NCBI GenBank assembly: GCA_002686265.1
Contig: NZBA01000036.1
Location: 91,719 to 155,718, forward strand
Origin: Planctomycetota bacterium
GTDB lineage: Bacteria; Planctomycetota; UBA1135; GCA-002686595
DNA length: 64,000 bases
Direction of reading: 5' to 3'
The notes under the pieces were generated by a model. The model saw nothing but the letters and a program-made list of their open reading frames with translations, was not told where the DNA came from and did no database searches. Position numbers and translations under genes: made by a program. This document shows, one piece after another, positions 27,104 through 36,283 of the stretch; position 1 is the stretch's first letter; the number at the start of each line of letters is the position of its first letter.

Positions 27104-28312
27104 ATGGAGCCGATTGTCGTCACCGCCCGCGGCCTGCTCTGCGAACCCGACCGCTTGCTGGAAGGCGGGGGGGTGGTCGTGCACGGTGGGCGGGTGCGTG
27201 GGCTGCTCGACTCGCGTGTAGCCGTGGGGCGTGCTGGATTCGCCGTGCGCGATCTGGGCGACGTACTTCTGACACCCGGGATGGTGAATGCGCACGCGCA
27301 CCTGGAGTTGGGGGCGCTCGGAAGTGAGCTGCCCGCCGACGGCGGTTTCGTGTCTTGGGTCGAAGCCCTGATTGCGCGCAAGAGCCGCGTCGATGCCGCG
27401 GGGTTCGCGCGCGCTGTTGCCCGAGGCGTAGAACGCCTGCTCGCGGGAGGGACCACCTGCGTTGGTGACGTCGACTCCACCGGCGCCGCCTGGGAGATCT
27501 GCGGTCGGACCGGAGTGCGGGCGCGCGTCTACAGGGAGGTCCTCGATGCCGGTGACGAGAGTCGCACGGCGGGCGCGCTCGAGGAACTCCCCCGTCCGCC
27601 GGCGGAAGAGTGCGAGAGCTTACAGCCGGGCATCGCCCCCCACGCTCCCTACACGGTCAGTCCGGCCCTCTTCGCCGCTTGTGGGGAGCTCATGCGCGAG
27701 CGCGGTTTGGCGTGCACCGTCCACTGGGCCGAGACGGAACAAGAGGAGGCTTGGGTCGAGCGCGGGGAGGGCGATTTTGCGCGCCTACTGACCCGGTCGC
27801 CCGGAGTGAGCGGGCTCGACGCGATCGAGGCCGCGGGTCTGTTGGGCTCGGGCACGAGCCTGGTGCACGCCAACCACGCCCGCCCCGAGGAACGCGAGCG
27901 GATTGCTCGCGCCGGGGCCGTGGTCGTCCATTGTCCCGGCACCCACGCGTTTTTCGGGCGTGCTCCCTTCGACTTCTCGGCCTGGACCGCGGCCGGCGTG
28001 GAGCTGGCCCTGGGGACCGATTCCCTGGCGAGCAACGATACCCTCGACATGGGGGACGAGGTGGCTCGTGTGCGGGCGGAGGCTGGCTTGGAGCCGGCTG
28101 CGATCTGGGCCATGGCCACCCTGGGGGGAGCGCGGGCGGTGGGCCTGGCCGGCGCCGTCGGGGCGCTCGTGGAAGGCGCCTGGGCCGACCTGGTGGCTTG
28201 GCCTTGGAGTGGTGGTGACCGGGACGCGGCATTGGACGCCCTGACCTCGGGAGGCTTGCGCCCGCGGTCGGTGTCGCTCGCCGGCCGGGAGTTCTCGCCG
28301 AGGAGCTCATGA
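27104..28312 (+). CDS. Amidohydrolase, ATZ/TRZ (cytosine deaminase-like) family
   Basis: 402-residue metal-dependent hydrolase. After an N-terminal beta-sandwich (VVTARGLL, GRVRGLLD), the metal and catalytic residues appear as NAHAHLEL (HxH), APHAPYTVSP, VHWAETEQEE, VHANHA and GTDSLASND. This is the subtype I deaminase signature, so the substrate is likely a nucleobase-like or aminofutalosine-type amine; neither is proven by the sequence. The start is ATG 27104 with GGGGGAG about 10 bases upstream. No partner genes of menaquinone or purine salvage are adjacent. Confidence 0.82.
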   Translation: MEPIVVTARGLLCEPDRLLEGGGVVVHGGRVRGLLDSRVAVGRAGFAVRDLGDVLLTPGMVNAHAHLELGALGSELPADGGFVSWVEALIARKSRVDAAGFARAVARGVERLLAGGTTCVGDVDSTGAAWEICGRTGVRARVYREVLDAGDESRTAGALEELPRPPAEECESLQPGIAPHAPYTVSPALFAACGELMRERGLACTVHWAETEQEEAWVERGEGDFARLLTRSPGVSGLDAIEAAGLLGSGTSLVHANHARPEERERIARAGAVVVHCPGTHAFFGRAPFDFSAWTAAGVELALGTDSLASNDTLDMGDEVARVRAEAGLEPAAIWAMATLGGARAVGLAGAVGALVEGAWADLVAWPWSGGDRDAALDALTSGGLRPRSVSLAGREFSPRSS

Positions 28313-28528
28313 GCGCCCGCAGAGCCTACGGGGACCAGGAGGAGGTGCATGGAGTAGGATGTCGCGCCAAGCGGACGCCGGCGGTGCAGTCGGGAGCTCA
28401 CCCCCCTCCCAGGCGAATCTCACGGCATCCGGTGCGCACCCTTCCTCGCCGATGAGCTTTCGCGTCCACAGGACACCGCCATGCTGCCGCAACCCCGGGG
28501 GCGGTTCGGGAACGAGGAGGAGGTGCCG

Positions 28529-29290
28529 ATGAAGACCGCGATCATCTCCGACCTGCACTCCAACCGCGAGGCCCTCGAGGCGGTGTTCGAGCACATCCGG
28601 AGTCAGGACGTCACGCGCCTGTTCTGCCTGGGAGACATCGTCGGCTACGGCGCGGAACCGGAATTCTGCGTGGACCTCGTGCGTGGGCACTGTGAGGTCT
28701 GCCTGATGGGCAATCACGACGAGGCCTTGTTTCGCGACGCTTCCGACTTCAACCCTCACGCCCGCGGCGCCGTCGAGTACACGCGCCGGATCATGAAGCC
28801 GCGTTGGTACAGCGGCAACGAGAAGAAGGCCCGCTGGCGCTTTCTCGGCGACCTCCCCGAGACCCACGCGGAAGGGCGTTTCCTGTTCGTTCACGGCTCT
28901 CCCCGGGATCCGGTGCGCGAGTACGTGCTCCCGACCGACGGGTTCCTCAATCCCGAGAAGCTGCGTCTCGTGTTCGATTCGTTCGAGGGCGTGGCACTGG
29001 GCGGTCACACCCATCATCCCGGCATCCACGACGAGTCCCTCGCGTTTCACGGTCTCGACGGCGAGGCGTCGACCACCATGGAGATCCCGTCCGAGGGGAA
29101 GTTCTTCATCAACGTGGGGAGCACCGGGCAGCCGCGAGACAACGACAATCGCGCCTGCTACGCCATCCTGGAGTCCGATCGCGTCACCTGGCACCGCGTG
29201 CCTTACGACTATCGGGCCACGATGCAGAAGATCCTCGACACCGGTGAGCTCTCGGACCTCCTGGCCCGCCGGCTCGCCATTGGGAAGTAG
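28529..29290 (+). CDS. Metallophosphoesterase (YfcE/MJ0936-like)
   Basis: 253 residues. The calcineurin-like metal motifs are in order: DLHSN (8-12), GDIVGYG, GNHDE, VHGSP and GGHTHHPG. ATG 28529 follows a strong GAGGAGGAGG ribosome site. The substrate is unknown; relatives hydrolyse phosphodiesters or phosphoproteins. It ends five bases before the convergent proline dehydrogenase. The 216 bases upstream hold only a doubtful 48-codon frame. Confidence 0.85.
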   Translation: MKTAIISDLHSNREALEAVFEHIRSQDVTRLFCLGDIVGYGAEPEFCVDLVRGHCEVCLMGNHDEALFRDASDFNPHARGAVEYTRRIMKPRWYSGNEKKARWRFLGDLPETHAEGRFLFVHGSPRDPVREYVLPTDGFLNPEKLRLVFDSFEGVALGGHTHHPGIHDESLAFHGLDGEASTTMEIPSEGKFFINVGSTGQPRDNDNRACYAILESDRVTWHRVPYDYRATMQKILDTGELSDLLARRLAIGK

Positions 29291-29295
29291 ACCGA

Positions 29296-30183
29296 TCAGC
29301 GGAAGGCGTTGCGCAGCACCGCGCGCAGCAGGTCTGGGTTGCGGCTCAGGCGTCGCTGGCTGTAGGCGCGCCATTGAGGACCGAAGGGCACGTAGACCCT
29401 CACCGGGTGCCCGGCCGTGCGCCAGCGCTCCCAGAGCGCTTCCTGCACGCCCATCAGGACCTGGAACTCGTAGTCCTCGTGGCTCTTGCAGAGCTTTCCG
29501 ACAGAGAGGATCAGGCGCGCGCCCAGGGCTTGATCGTGAGTCGCCAGGCAGACGCGGGCCCCACGCTCCCAGAGCCGCTCGCAGGCGGCGACGAAGGCCG
29601 CGCGGATCGGCTCGGGCTCGGTGTGGGCGATGTCCTCCGGCTCGATGTAGACGCCCTTGACCATGCGCACGTCGAGGCCCTCCGGGGAGAGGGAGTCGAT
29701 GTCCTGCGTGGTCCGCAGCAGGCGCGACTGGAGCACGATCCCGACATTGGGGTGCTCGCTGTGGAGCTCTCCGAAGACCCGCAAGGTCGCGTCGGTGGTC
29801 GGGTGGTCCTCCATCTCGACGCGCAGGAACACGCCACGCTCGCGGCAGTGGGCAGCGAGCTCGGCGTACAGCTCCAGGGCCAGGGAGGAGTCGAGATTGA
29901 GGCCGAAGTGCGTTGGCTTGACCGAGACGTGGCAGTCGAGCGAGCGCTCGGCGATGCCATCCGCCGCCGCGCGGTAGGTCGTCAGGGCCCGGCGCGCTTC
30001 GCGCTCCTCACGCACATCCTCACCGAGCAGGTCGAGGACCCCCGGGTAGCCCGCTCTGGCGAAATGCCCCACCCGCTCAAGGGCCTGTTCGAGCGTCTCA
30101 CCCGCGATGTAGCGGGAGGCGACGCGGCGCATGATGGGACGCGGGACCAGGGGCATGGCCCGGACGATCAGGCTGTGCAGCAT
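29296..30183 (-). CDS. Proline dehydrogenase (monofunctional PRODH)
   Basis: Oxidises proline to pyrroline-5-carboxylate with FAD. 295 residues, the size of monofunctional PRODH rather than bifunctional PutA. Landmarks are VSVKPTHFGL, RVEMEDHPTTDATL, QSRLLRT, VRMVKGVYIEPED, CLATHD and the C-terminal RVYVPFGPQWRAYSQRRL, the conserved substrate-binding Arg-Arg region. No pyrroline-5-carboxylate dehydrogenase is adjacent, so the second step must be encoded elsewhere; the aldehyde dehydrogenase at 46815 belongs to a different (PaaZ-like) family. Confidence 0.88.
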   Translation of the reverse strand: MLHSLIVRAMPLVPRPIMRRVASRYIAGETLEQALERVGHFARAGYPGVLDLLGEDVREEREARRALTTYRAAADGIAERSLDCHVSVKPTHFGLNLDSSLALELYAELAAHCRERGVFLRVEMEDHPTTDATLRVFGELHSEHPNVGIVLQSRLLRTTQDIDSLSPEGLDVRMVKGVYIEPEDIAHTEPEPIRAAFVAACERLWERGARVCLATHDQALGARLILSVGKLCKSHEDYEFQVLMGVQEALWERWRTAGHPVRVYVPFGPQWRAYSQRRLSRNPDLLRAVLRNAFR

Positions 30184-30209
30184 GGTGGGATTCTAACTAC
30201 CCTCTAGGG

Positions 30210-30557
30210 GTGTCCTCTTCCCCCGAAATGGCGGCTTGGGCGGTGCGCGTCGTTCTGAGCACGGCCCCCGATGAGGATGAGGCCCGGCGGCTGGCGCGCG
30301 CGCTGGTGGAGGCGGGACTGGCGGCCTGCGTCAACCTCGTGCCGGGCCTCACCAGCGTCTATCGCTGGGAGGGCGCCGTCGAGGAGGCCTCCGAGGTCCT
30401 GCTGGTGATCAAGGCCCGCGCGGAGAGCCTGGGCGAGCTCGAGCGCTTCCTCGACCGGGAGCACCCCTACGAGGTCTTCGAGTGCGTCGCCCTCGCCCCG
30501 GCGGCCGTGTCCTCCGCCTACTTGACGTGGCTCCTGGAGTCGGGCCGAGAGGCCTGA
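30210..30557 (+). CDS. cutA: Divalent cation tolerance protein CutA1
   Basis: 115 residues. Family landmarks are VVLSTAPDEDEARRLARALVE, GLAACVNLVPGLTSVYRWEG, EVLLVIKAR and HPYEVFECVAL. It forms small trimeric ferredoxin-like proteins linked to copper or other metal tolerance. GTG 30210 is taken as the start; ATG 30228 (MAAWAVRVV) fits the family length as well and cannot be excluded, since neither has a clear ribosome site. Divergent from proline dehydrogenase with a 26-base gap. Confidence 0.9.
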   Translation: MSSSPEMAAWAVRVVLSTAPDEDEARRLARALVEAGLAACVNLVPGLTSVYRWEGAVEEASEVLLVIKARAESLGELERFLDREHPYEVFECVALAPAAVSSAYLTWLLESGREA

Positions 30558-30586
30558 GAACGAGTGCTCTCCGCGCGCAGCCGCGG

Positions 30587-31942
30587 TCAGGGCGCGAAGG
30601 TGACCGTGTAGGCGTCGGAGGTGTTGAAGTGTGGCGCGGGACCCTGGGGGTCGCGGTACCAGGCTTGGAAGTACCAGGTCTCGGCCGGGTCGATGATCGC
30701 CGACGCGGCGCCGGGATCCGAGAGGTCGAGGGGGAGGGTGAGCACGCCGTCGACGCCGGTGGAGCCGATCCTCAGGCGCAGGAGCTCCGTACCGTCCACG
30801 CAGAGCAGGCCGTTTCCGAACGGGACGGAGGTCTGCTCGGCGCCGAAGAAGAACAGGCCGAACTGCCCCGTGGGGAGATCGCGGGCCACCAGGTCGAGGT
30901 CGTTCGCGATGGTGCTGTTGGTGCCGGTTGGGTCCATCCTTGCAGCGAGTCCAGTGCTGTTTGCGAGTGAGCTGCAGTAGGAGACTCCGGGGCAGGCGCC
31001 GGGCAGACACAGGAGGAACCCGCGCCACGGATCCTCGTCGACCTGTCCCAGGCCGCGAAGATCTCCGGCGATCAGGTTCCCGGTCAGGAGCCCCTCGACG
31101 AACGTGATCCGGGCGTAGGGAGCGAGCAGGGTCACGTGGTTGCCTCCTCGCAGGTTGATCTTCTGAGCCTCGGGGAAGTTCAGCGCCAGGCAGCTGCGCT
31201 CCAGGCCGCCCGCCACGGTCCAGGTGATCGAATCGAACTCCGAGAGCAGTCCCAGGACGTTGATGACCAAGAGGGCGTCGGCGGGGCCGGTGAGATCCAC
31301 CGCCTCGACCTCCTCGATCCAGGCCTGCCCGACTTCGATTACGTTCAGGCCCGACACCAGCTGCGCCGTGAGCCGTCCGTACATCCAGGTCCAGTCCACG
31401 TTCGGCTGCACGGCCGCGTAGGCCGCGCTGGTCTGGCGGTAGAGCTGTGCGTACTGGGCCAGGTTCGCGGTGGGGGCGAGGGGCACGCCCTCCTGGATGT
31501 CGCCGCCGACGTCGTCGGGGTTGCCGCTGAAGACACCAGCGACGGTCACGCCACCCGAGATGGTGCCCGAGGTCAGGATCGCGTCGCCGCCTCCCCGCAC
31601 GTTGCCGTCGACCTGGGCGCTTGTGAGGCAGAAGTCCCCGTGAATCTCGACGCCCCCGTGGTGAATCGCGGCCCCGCCCGAAGGGCTGCCGACCCTAGCG
31701 GCGCCACCGCAGTACAGGGAGACGCCGGTCTGGGGACCTGCGCTCGGGTTGGAGTGTAGGGAAAACGAGTTCACATCGAAGTCGCGGACGCAGCCGGCGA
31801 CGCCTTCGATATCACTCCCGCCGGGGTAGCGGATGTCGTGACAGCTGAAGACGTTGAACTCCTCCGGTGAAAACGGAAGATCCTGGGCGGCCGCGGGGGG
31901 CAGGCCGGCCAACACGAGCGAAAGGAACAAGGTGCGGATCAA
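30587..31942 (-). CDS. Secreted choice-of-anchor A protein with WYRDP tail
   Basis: 451 residues from TTG 31942, supported by AGGA about 11 bases upstream and by the signal peptide it gives (LIRTLFLSLVLAGLPPAAAQ). The body matches the choice-of-anchor A domain: EEFNVFSCHDIRYPGGSDIEG, VDGNVRGGGDAI and LNVIEVG. The last ~130 residues (C-x4-C lead-in, LANSTGLAARM, NDLDLVARDLP, FGNGLLCVDG, WYFQAWYRDP) are homologous to the tail of the lectin protein at 58675. The tail is probably a lineage-specific surface or sorting module. The 208-base divergent gap to 32151 contains an AT-rich patch (32010-32045) that may hold promoters. Confidence 0.8.
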   Translation of the reverse strand: MIRTLFLSLVLAGLPPAAAQDLPFSPEEFNVFSCHDIRYPGGSDIEGVAGCVRDFDVNSFSLHSNPSAGPQTGVSLYCGGAARVGSPSGGAAIHHGGVEIHGDFCLTSAQVDGNVRGGGDAILTSGTISGGVTVAGVFSGNPDDVGGDIQEGVPLAPTANLAQYAQLYRQTSAAYAAVQPNVDWTWMYGRLTAQLVSGLNVIEVGQAWIEEVEAVDLTGPADALLVINVLGLLSEFDSITWTVAGGLERSCLALNFPEAQKINLRGGNHVTLLAPYARITFVEGLLTGNLIAGDLRGLGQVDEDPWRGFLLCLPGACPGVSYCSSLANSTGLAARMDPTGTNSTIANDLDLVARDLPTGQFGLFFFGAEQTSVPFGNGLLCVDGTELLRLRIGSTGVDGVLTLPLDLSDPGAASAIIDPAETWYFQAWYRDPQGPAPHFNTSDAYTVTFAP

Positions 31943-32150
31943 GGCTGTTGATTCCTGGTGAGGGCGAGCGGGGCTGAGTGGGGACCGAGATGAGCTGTGA
32001 ACCCGATCATGAAGATACACGATCCTAGACGCCTGTATACCCTCTCGGGCCGGTCCTTTTCCCCTCAGGGGCCGATTGAGGACGATTTCGACCCTGGTTC
32101 GGCCCTCCGACCGTGCTTCGATGGAGGGTACACTCGACCGACGACTCGCC

Positions 32151-33422
32151 ATGACGACTCGCCCTGAACGCTATCGGTGGAGCTTGGCCTGGCTGCTCTT
32201 GCTCTTCGCCGCCTGCGGCCGCCAACCTCGCCCCGGCGTGCCTCCGACCCACCTGGTGCTGGTCACGATCGAGCACCTGCGCGCCGATCACTGCACGGTG
32301 CTCGGCTATCCGCGCGAGACGACCGCCCTGCTGCGCCCCGACGGTCTGCGCACCATGGGGCTCGACCACCTGGCCGAGACCGGCGTGCTCTTCTCCCAGG
32401 CCTTCGCGCCCTCGGGCTCCACGCGCACCTCTCTCGCGAGCCTGTTCTCGTCCGAGCCGCCGCCGTCCACGGGCGTCTTCGATGACGAGGGTGTCCTCGG
32501 CCACGAGTTCCCCGTCCTCGCCGAAGCCTTGGGCGCCGGGGGCTTCGCCACGGGAGCATTCTGCCTGCCGTCGAAACCGCTCTCGGGCTCGGGTCTCGAG
32601 CGGGGATTCACGACCTTCGAGGAGGGGGAAGATCAGGTGCTCGTGCTCGGCGCCGCGCACGAGTGGGTCTCCGCCCAGATCGAGGCCGAGGAACCGTTCT
32701 TCTTGTGGATTCACCTCGGTTGGATCACGCCGGCGCTGGGTGAGATGCCGATCACCTCGGAGCCCATCGATGATCCCTATGTCTCCCCCGATCCGTGGGA
32801 CATCACGGATCGCTACGACAGCGCCCTCCACGCCACCGTCGCCTACATGCGTGCCTTCCTCGAGGCCGTGGGCCTCATCGACGAGGAGCTGATTCCCGAC
32901 AGCTTGATCGTGCTCGCCGGCCTCCAGGGCATGGAGCTCAAGGAGCGCGGCGAGTTCGTGGGCGCCGAGGGGAGCGTCCACGAAGAGAGCCTGCACGTCC
33001 CACTCATCCTGCGTCATCCTGCGAGTTTGACCGGCAGCCGGATTCTGGATGAGCAGGTCGAGCTCGCCGACGTCGCGCCCACTCTCCTCGACTGGTTCGA
33101 GCTCGATCCGCGCACGATCGGAACGGGTCGCAGCTTGCTTGCCTTGTGCGACTCCTACGTCGAGCGCCCCTTCGAGTCCCGCCCGTCCTTCGCCCTCGGC
33201 GGGGACCACGGCAGCGTGCGCACGCCGCGCTGGCGTCTGGTGATCCGGCTGGAGGCAGCCGGGGAAGCCGACGGAGACCAGCGCCTGCCGGATGTTGCCT
33301 TGTACGACGCACCGAGCGATCCGGGCCTACTCATCGATGTAGCGGCTCGGCATCCCGAGGTGGTCGAGACCCTGCGCGCTTCCCTGAAGGCATGGCTTGC
33401 CGCCGCGGGGGCGGCGCGTTGA
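32151..33422 (+). CDS. Sulfatase-fold lipoprotein with lost metal ligands
   Basis: 423 residues. ATG 32151 gives a signal peptide ending LLLLFAAC (Cys22). The alkaline-phosphatase/sulfatase fold is recognisable: HLVLVTIEHLRADHCTVLGY at the N-terminus, GSTRTSLASLF at the nucleophile loop, VHEESLHVPLILRHP, and VRTPRWRLVIR near the end. However, the first metal site, normally D-D or D-T before LRxDH, is E41-H42; the nucleophile motif C/S-x-P-S-R reads S88-G-S-T-R; and the D-H of the usual DHGE motif is L258-Q259. Catalysis by the classical mechanism therefore looks lost. Its stop overlaps the TTG start of the GT-C-like gene. Confidence 0.75.
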   Translation: MTTRPERYRWSLAWLLLLFAACGRQPRPGVPPTHLVLVTIEHLRADHCTVLGYPRETTALLRPDGLRTMGLDHLAETGVLFSQAFAPSGSTRTSLASLFSSEPPPSTGVFDDEGVLGHEFPVLAEALGAGGFATGAFCLPSKPLSGSGLERGFTTFEEGEDQVLVLGAAHEWVSAQIEAEEPFFLWIHLGWITPALGEMPITSEPIDDPYVSPDPWDITDRYDSALHATVAYMRAFLEAVGLIDEELIPDSLIVLAGLQGMELKERGEFVGAEGSVHEESLHVPLILRHPASLTGSRILDEQVELADVAPTLLDWFELDPRTIGTGRSLLALCDSYVERPFESRPSFALGGDHGSVRTPRWRLVIRLEAAGEADGDQRLPDVALYDAPSDPGLLIDVAARHPEVVETLRASLKAWLAAAGAAR

Positions 33423-35410
33423 GCGCGGTCTCGCGCTCCCTGAGCACCCGCCCCCTCGCGAGGGTCATCTCCCTGACGACCGCGGCCGCCGCGGTCGCCC
33501 TCTGGCTGGACGCGCCCGCGCCCCTCGTAGGCTTGCTCGCCGCCCCCGCCTTCCTCGGAGGAGCGGCCCTCGGGCTCCTCGCTCGCGCCGCGCCCTCCGT
33601 CCCCTCTGCGGCCGAGGTGGGGCTCTGGGCCTGGCTGCTCTCACCGGCGCTCCTGACGGCGGCCTATGCGGCGGCTCGCGCCCTGCTCGACTTGGAGAGC
33701 CGCACCGCCGCCGCTGCGGCCCTGGCCCTGGCGGCCCTGGCCGTGTTCCCGGCCCTCGGCGCGCGTGTGGCCTGGGGAACCCCGCCGCGCAGCACCCGCG
33801 CGGCCCTGGCGGCGGGCGGCATTCTGGCCCTGATCGTGCTCACGGCGCACGCGCTCCTGCCCAGCCTGCGCCTGGGCGAACAGGGCCTCTGGCACGCGGG
33901 CCTGATCGCCGCCACCGAGCGCGCCCTGCCTCCCGACAACCCCTGGCTGGCTGGGACGGCGGCCCGCCAGGCCCTCCTGCCCCACGCCCTCGGCGCGCTC
34001 CTGCGGGTCGTCTTCGCCCTCCCGCCGACGTGGGCGGGCGCCGTGGGAGGCACTTGGGCGGCGGCCGGCCTGCCCTTCGCCCTGACCCTCGTGGCGGGCC
34101 CCGCCTGGCGTGTGGGGCGGCGCGTGGTCCTGTCGGTCGCTCTGGCTCTGGTGGGCTGGAACGCCCTCTCTGGTTGGCAGGCTGGCCGCTGGTGGCTGGC
34201 CGAGAGCGCCGGAGCGCCGTCGGGAGGAGCCGGTCCCCTCGCCGCCCTGCTGGCTTCCGGGCCCGCGCCCCTGGCCCTGGCCTGGGCCGTCGGTGCCTGG
34301 GCCGCCGCGGCCGGAGCCCTGCGCCACGGCGCGCTCCTTTCCATCGTGCTCTGCGGGCTTCTGTCCGGGCTGGCCTTCGCAGCCGATCCCGCCCTCGGCG
34401 CCCTGGCCGCTGGCGCCATCGCCCTGGCAGCCTTCACGGCGCCGGGGACGAGGGTGGTCCGCCCGGCACTCCCTCTGGCCCTGTTGATCGGGCTGGCGCC
34501 CGGCGCCTGGCTCCTGCGTGCGGGCTTGGCCGGGATCGATACCGCCCCGGGCGCGGCGCTGAGCTGGGAGGCGTGGGCGGCTGGGGCCGTGCCACTGTTG
34601 CTCGGCGCCATGCCCCTGGTGCGGGGCGTCAGCCGCGGCGGGCGACCGATCGTCGCCCTCTTGGTCGTGGCTTTCCCTGTGGGGCTGGCGGTCTCCCACG
34701 GCGCGCTGCCAGGTGCCGGCCACGCCGCTCTCGTCGCCGGCGTGGGCTTGCCCCTGGGGATGCTGGCGGGCGGAGGCCTCGCGGCCGGCTGGGTCGAGGG
34801 CGGCCGCTGGTGGCGCTGGTGGAGCGGGGGAACGGGGCTGGTGCTCGCGGCGGGCGGGGTGCTCTTCGTCGCCCCCTTGCCGCCGATCCTCGCGCGCGCT
34901 GCGGCGGCCGCGCCGGAGCTGGTCGAGACGGGGGAGGGGCTCACACCGCGCGCGCGCGGCGGCCTTTCGGAGGACGCGCTCAAGGCCTACGCCTGGCTGC
35001 GCGACCACCTGCCATTCCGCGATCGAAGGCCCCTGCTCCTGCTCAGCGAACTGCGCGAGACTCAGCGCCTGCCCCACGCCCGCCGGCCTCACCCGGCGCC
35101 CTTGTTCAGCGGCCTCGAGCTGTGGTGCGACCGCAGCGAGCCCATGGCCCGGGCGCACCCGCTGCTCGAGCGCCGCGCGCGCGTCTTGCGCTCGTTCTTC
35201 GCACTCGAAGCCGCCGGGCACATCGGGCCCGTGCGCGAGGCCGAGCGCCTGGGCCGGCCCTTGATCGTCTGGGTCGAGGCCGACGACCGCCTGCGCGCGT
35301 TGGGTATCGAGGGGCAGCTGGAGCGCTCGGGCTTCGCACCTCTCTTTCGGAGCGGGCAGGTCGCCTTGTTCGTCTGGCCCTCCGAGCTGGCCGCCTCCGA
35401 GGCGCCCTGA
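33419..35410 (+). CDS. Polytopic membrane protein, GT-C glycosyltransferase-like
   Basis: 663 residues, with about 12 or more hydrophobic segments through residue 500 and a soluble C-terminal part. A loop HAGLIAATERALPPDNPWLAG followed by LLPHALGALL, and the terminal LKAYAWLRDHLP...PVREAERLG region, resemble large membrane glycosyltransferases of the GT-C type, but the usual acidic D-x-D/E pair is not clear. The start TTG 33419 overlaps the sulfatase-like stop (TTGA). Very Ala/Leu/Gly-rich. The pair could act on an envelope glycan, which is inference from adjacency. Confidence 0.6.
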   Translation: MSAVSRSLSTRPLARVISLTTAAAAVALWLDAPAPLVGLLAAPAFLGGAALGLLARAAPSVPSAAEVGLWAWLLSPALLTAAYAAARALLDLESRTAAAAALALAALAVFPALGARVAWGTPPRSTRAALAAGGILALIVLTAHALLPSLRLGEQGLWHAGLIAATERALPPDNPWLAGTAARQALLPHALGALLRVVFALPPTWAGAVGGTWAAAGLPFALTLVAGPAWRVGRRVVLSVALALVGWNALSGWQAGRWWLAESAGAPSGGAGPLAALLASGPAPLALAWAVGAWAAAAGALRHGALLSIVLCGLLSGLAFAADPALGALAAGAIALAAFTAPGTRVVRPALPLALLIGLAPGAWLLRAGLAGIDTAPGAALSWEAWAAGAVPLLLGAMPLVRGVSRGGRPIVALLVVAFPVGLAVSHGALPGAGHAALVAGVGLPLGMLAGGGLAAGWVEGGRWWRWWSGGTGLVLAAGGVLFVAPLPPILARAAAAAPELVETGEGLTPRARGGLSEDALKAYAWLRDHLPFRDRRPLLLLSELRETQRLPHARRPHPAPLFSGLELWCDRSEPMARAHPLLERRARVLRSFFALEAAGHIGPVREAERLGRPLIVWVEADDRLRALGIEGQLERSGFAPLFRSGQVALFVWPSELAASEAP

Positions 35411-35488
35411 CGGGCCGCTTCGGGGAAGGAGCGCCCGGCTCGGCCCGAGCCCCTCAAGGGTCGTGGCCGGCACTCCGATAGGCAGAGG

Positions 35489-36283
35489 GTGCGCTTCTCC
35501 AGGATCCTCCTGACCCTCGCGGCGCTGGGCTCGGCCCTGTCCGGCTGGGCGCCGTGCCTTCCGCCGAGGAGGACGCACGCCGAGCTCGAGCGCCTCGAGC
35601 ACTTCGTGCTCGAGGGGGCGCCCCTCGCGGCCGGAGAGCGTCCCGGACGCGGTCCTCACGGAGCGCTTCGCGGCGACGGCGCGCGGGGGCTGATCGAGTG
35701 GCGCCGCCGCCGCGCCGAGGGCGGCTGGCAGCTGGAACTCGAGGTGCACTACCCCCTCGAGGGCCTGCGCCTGATGGGCGTCGAGTGTCTGACGGAGAAG
35801 GGCCCGCGCCTGGTCTGGCGCGAGCTCTCGCGTGGGGCGGGCCGCACGCTGATGGCCGAGTGGTGCGACGACGGCGGTGGCCTGCGCGTGCTCGAATGGG
35901 GCTGCGACGGAGTCCTGCGCGAACGCACCGATGCGCGGGAGGGCGCGGTCATGCCCCTCTACCTGCTCGAGCTGCTTCGCACCGGGCGCGCCACCAGTGG
36001 GGAGTTCCTGGTCTTCGATCCCCTCGGGCGCGAGCTCGAGCCGCTCACGGTGCGCACCACCCACCTCGCGCTCCCACAGACCCCCCACTTCGCGCGGCGC
36101 GTCGAGCTGCGCCGCGGCGACGGCTCCCTGGCCGGGCGCTACACCTTCGCCGGGGAGTCCCTGGAGGAGTTCCAGTGGCAGGCGAGTGCCGTGCGCGCGC
36201 GGCGCATCGACGCGCGAGAGTACGCCGAGCTGCGCGTCCGCTACGGGATCGACGCGGAGAGCGGGACCGTCAAGGAACTGTGA
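35489..36283 (+). CDS. Exported protein of unknown function
   Basis: 264 residues from GTG 35489. A hydrophobic N-terminus (FSRILLTLAALGSALSGWAP) fits a signal peptide. The remainder has regular strand-like segments (LIEWRRRRAEGGWQLELEVHYP, RRVELRRGDGSLAGRYTF) and no recognised family or catalytic motif. It precedes the TolC-like gene by 140 bases in the same direction and may belong to the transporter operon. Confidence 0.6.
   Translation: MRFSRILLTLAALGSALSGWAPCLPPRRTHAELERLEHFVLEGAPLAAGERPGRGPHGALRGDGARGLIEWRRRRAEGGWQLELEVHYPLEGLRLMGVECLTEKGPRLVWRELSRGAGRTLMAEWCDDGGGLRVLEWGCDGVLRERTDAREGAVMPLYLLELLRTGRATSGEFLVFDPLGRELEPLTVRTTHLALPQTPHFARRVELRRGDGSLAGRYTFAGESLEEFQWQASAVRARRIDAREYAELRVRYGIDAESGTVKEL

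Noticed and set aside
28309..28455. 48-codon frame starting ATGA at the end of the amidohydrolase gene
   Set aside because: The overlap looks suggestive, but the product is Arg/Pro-rich, lacks any motif, and resembles translated intergenic sequence.
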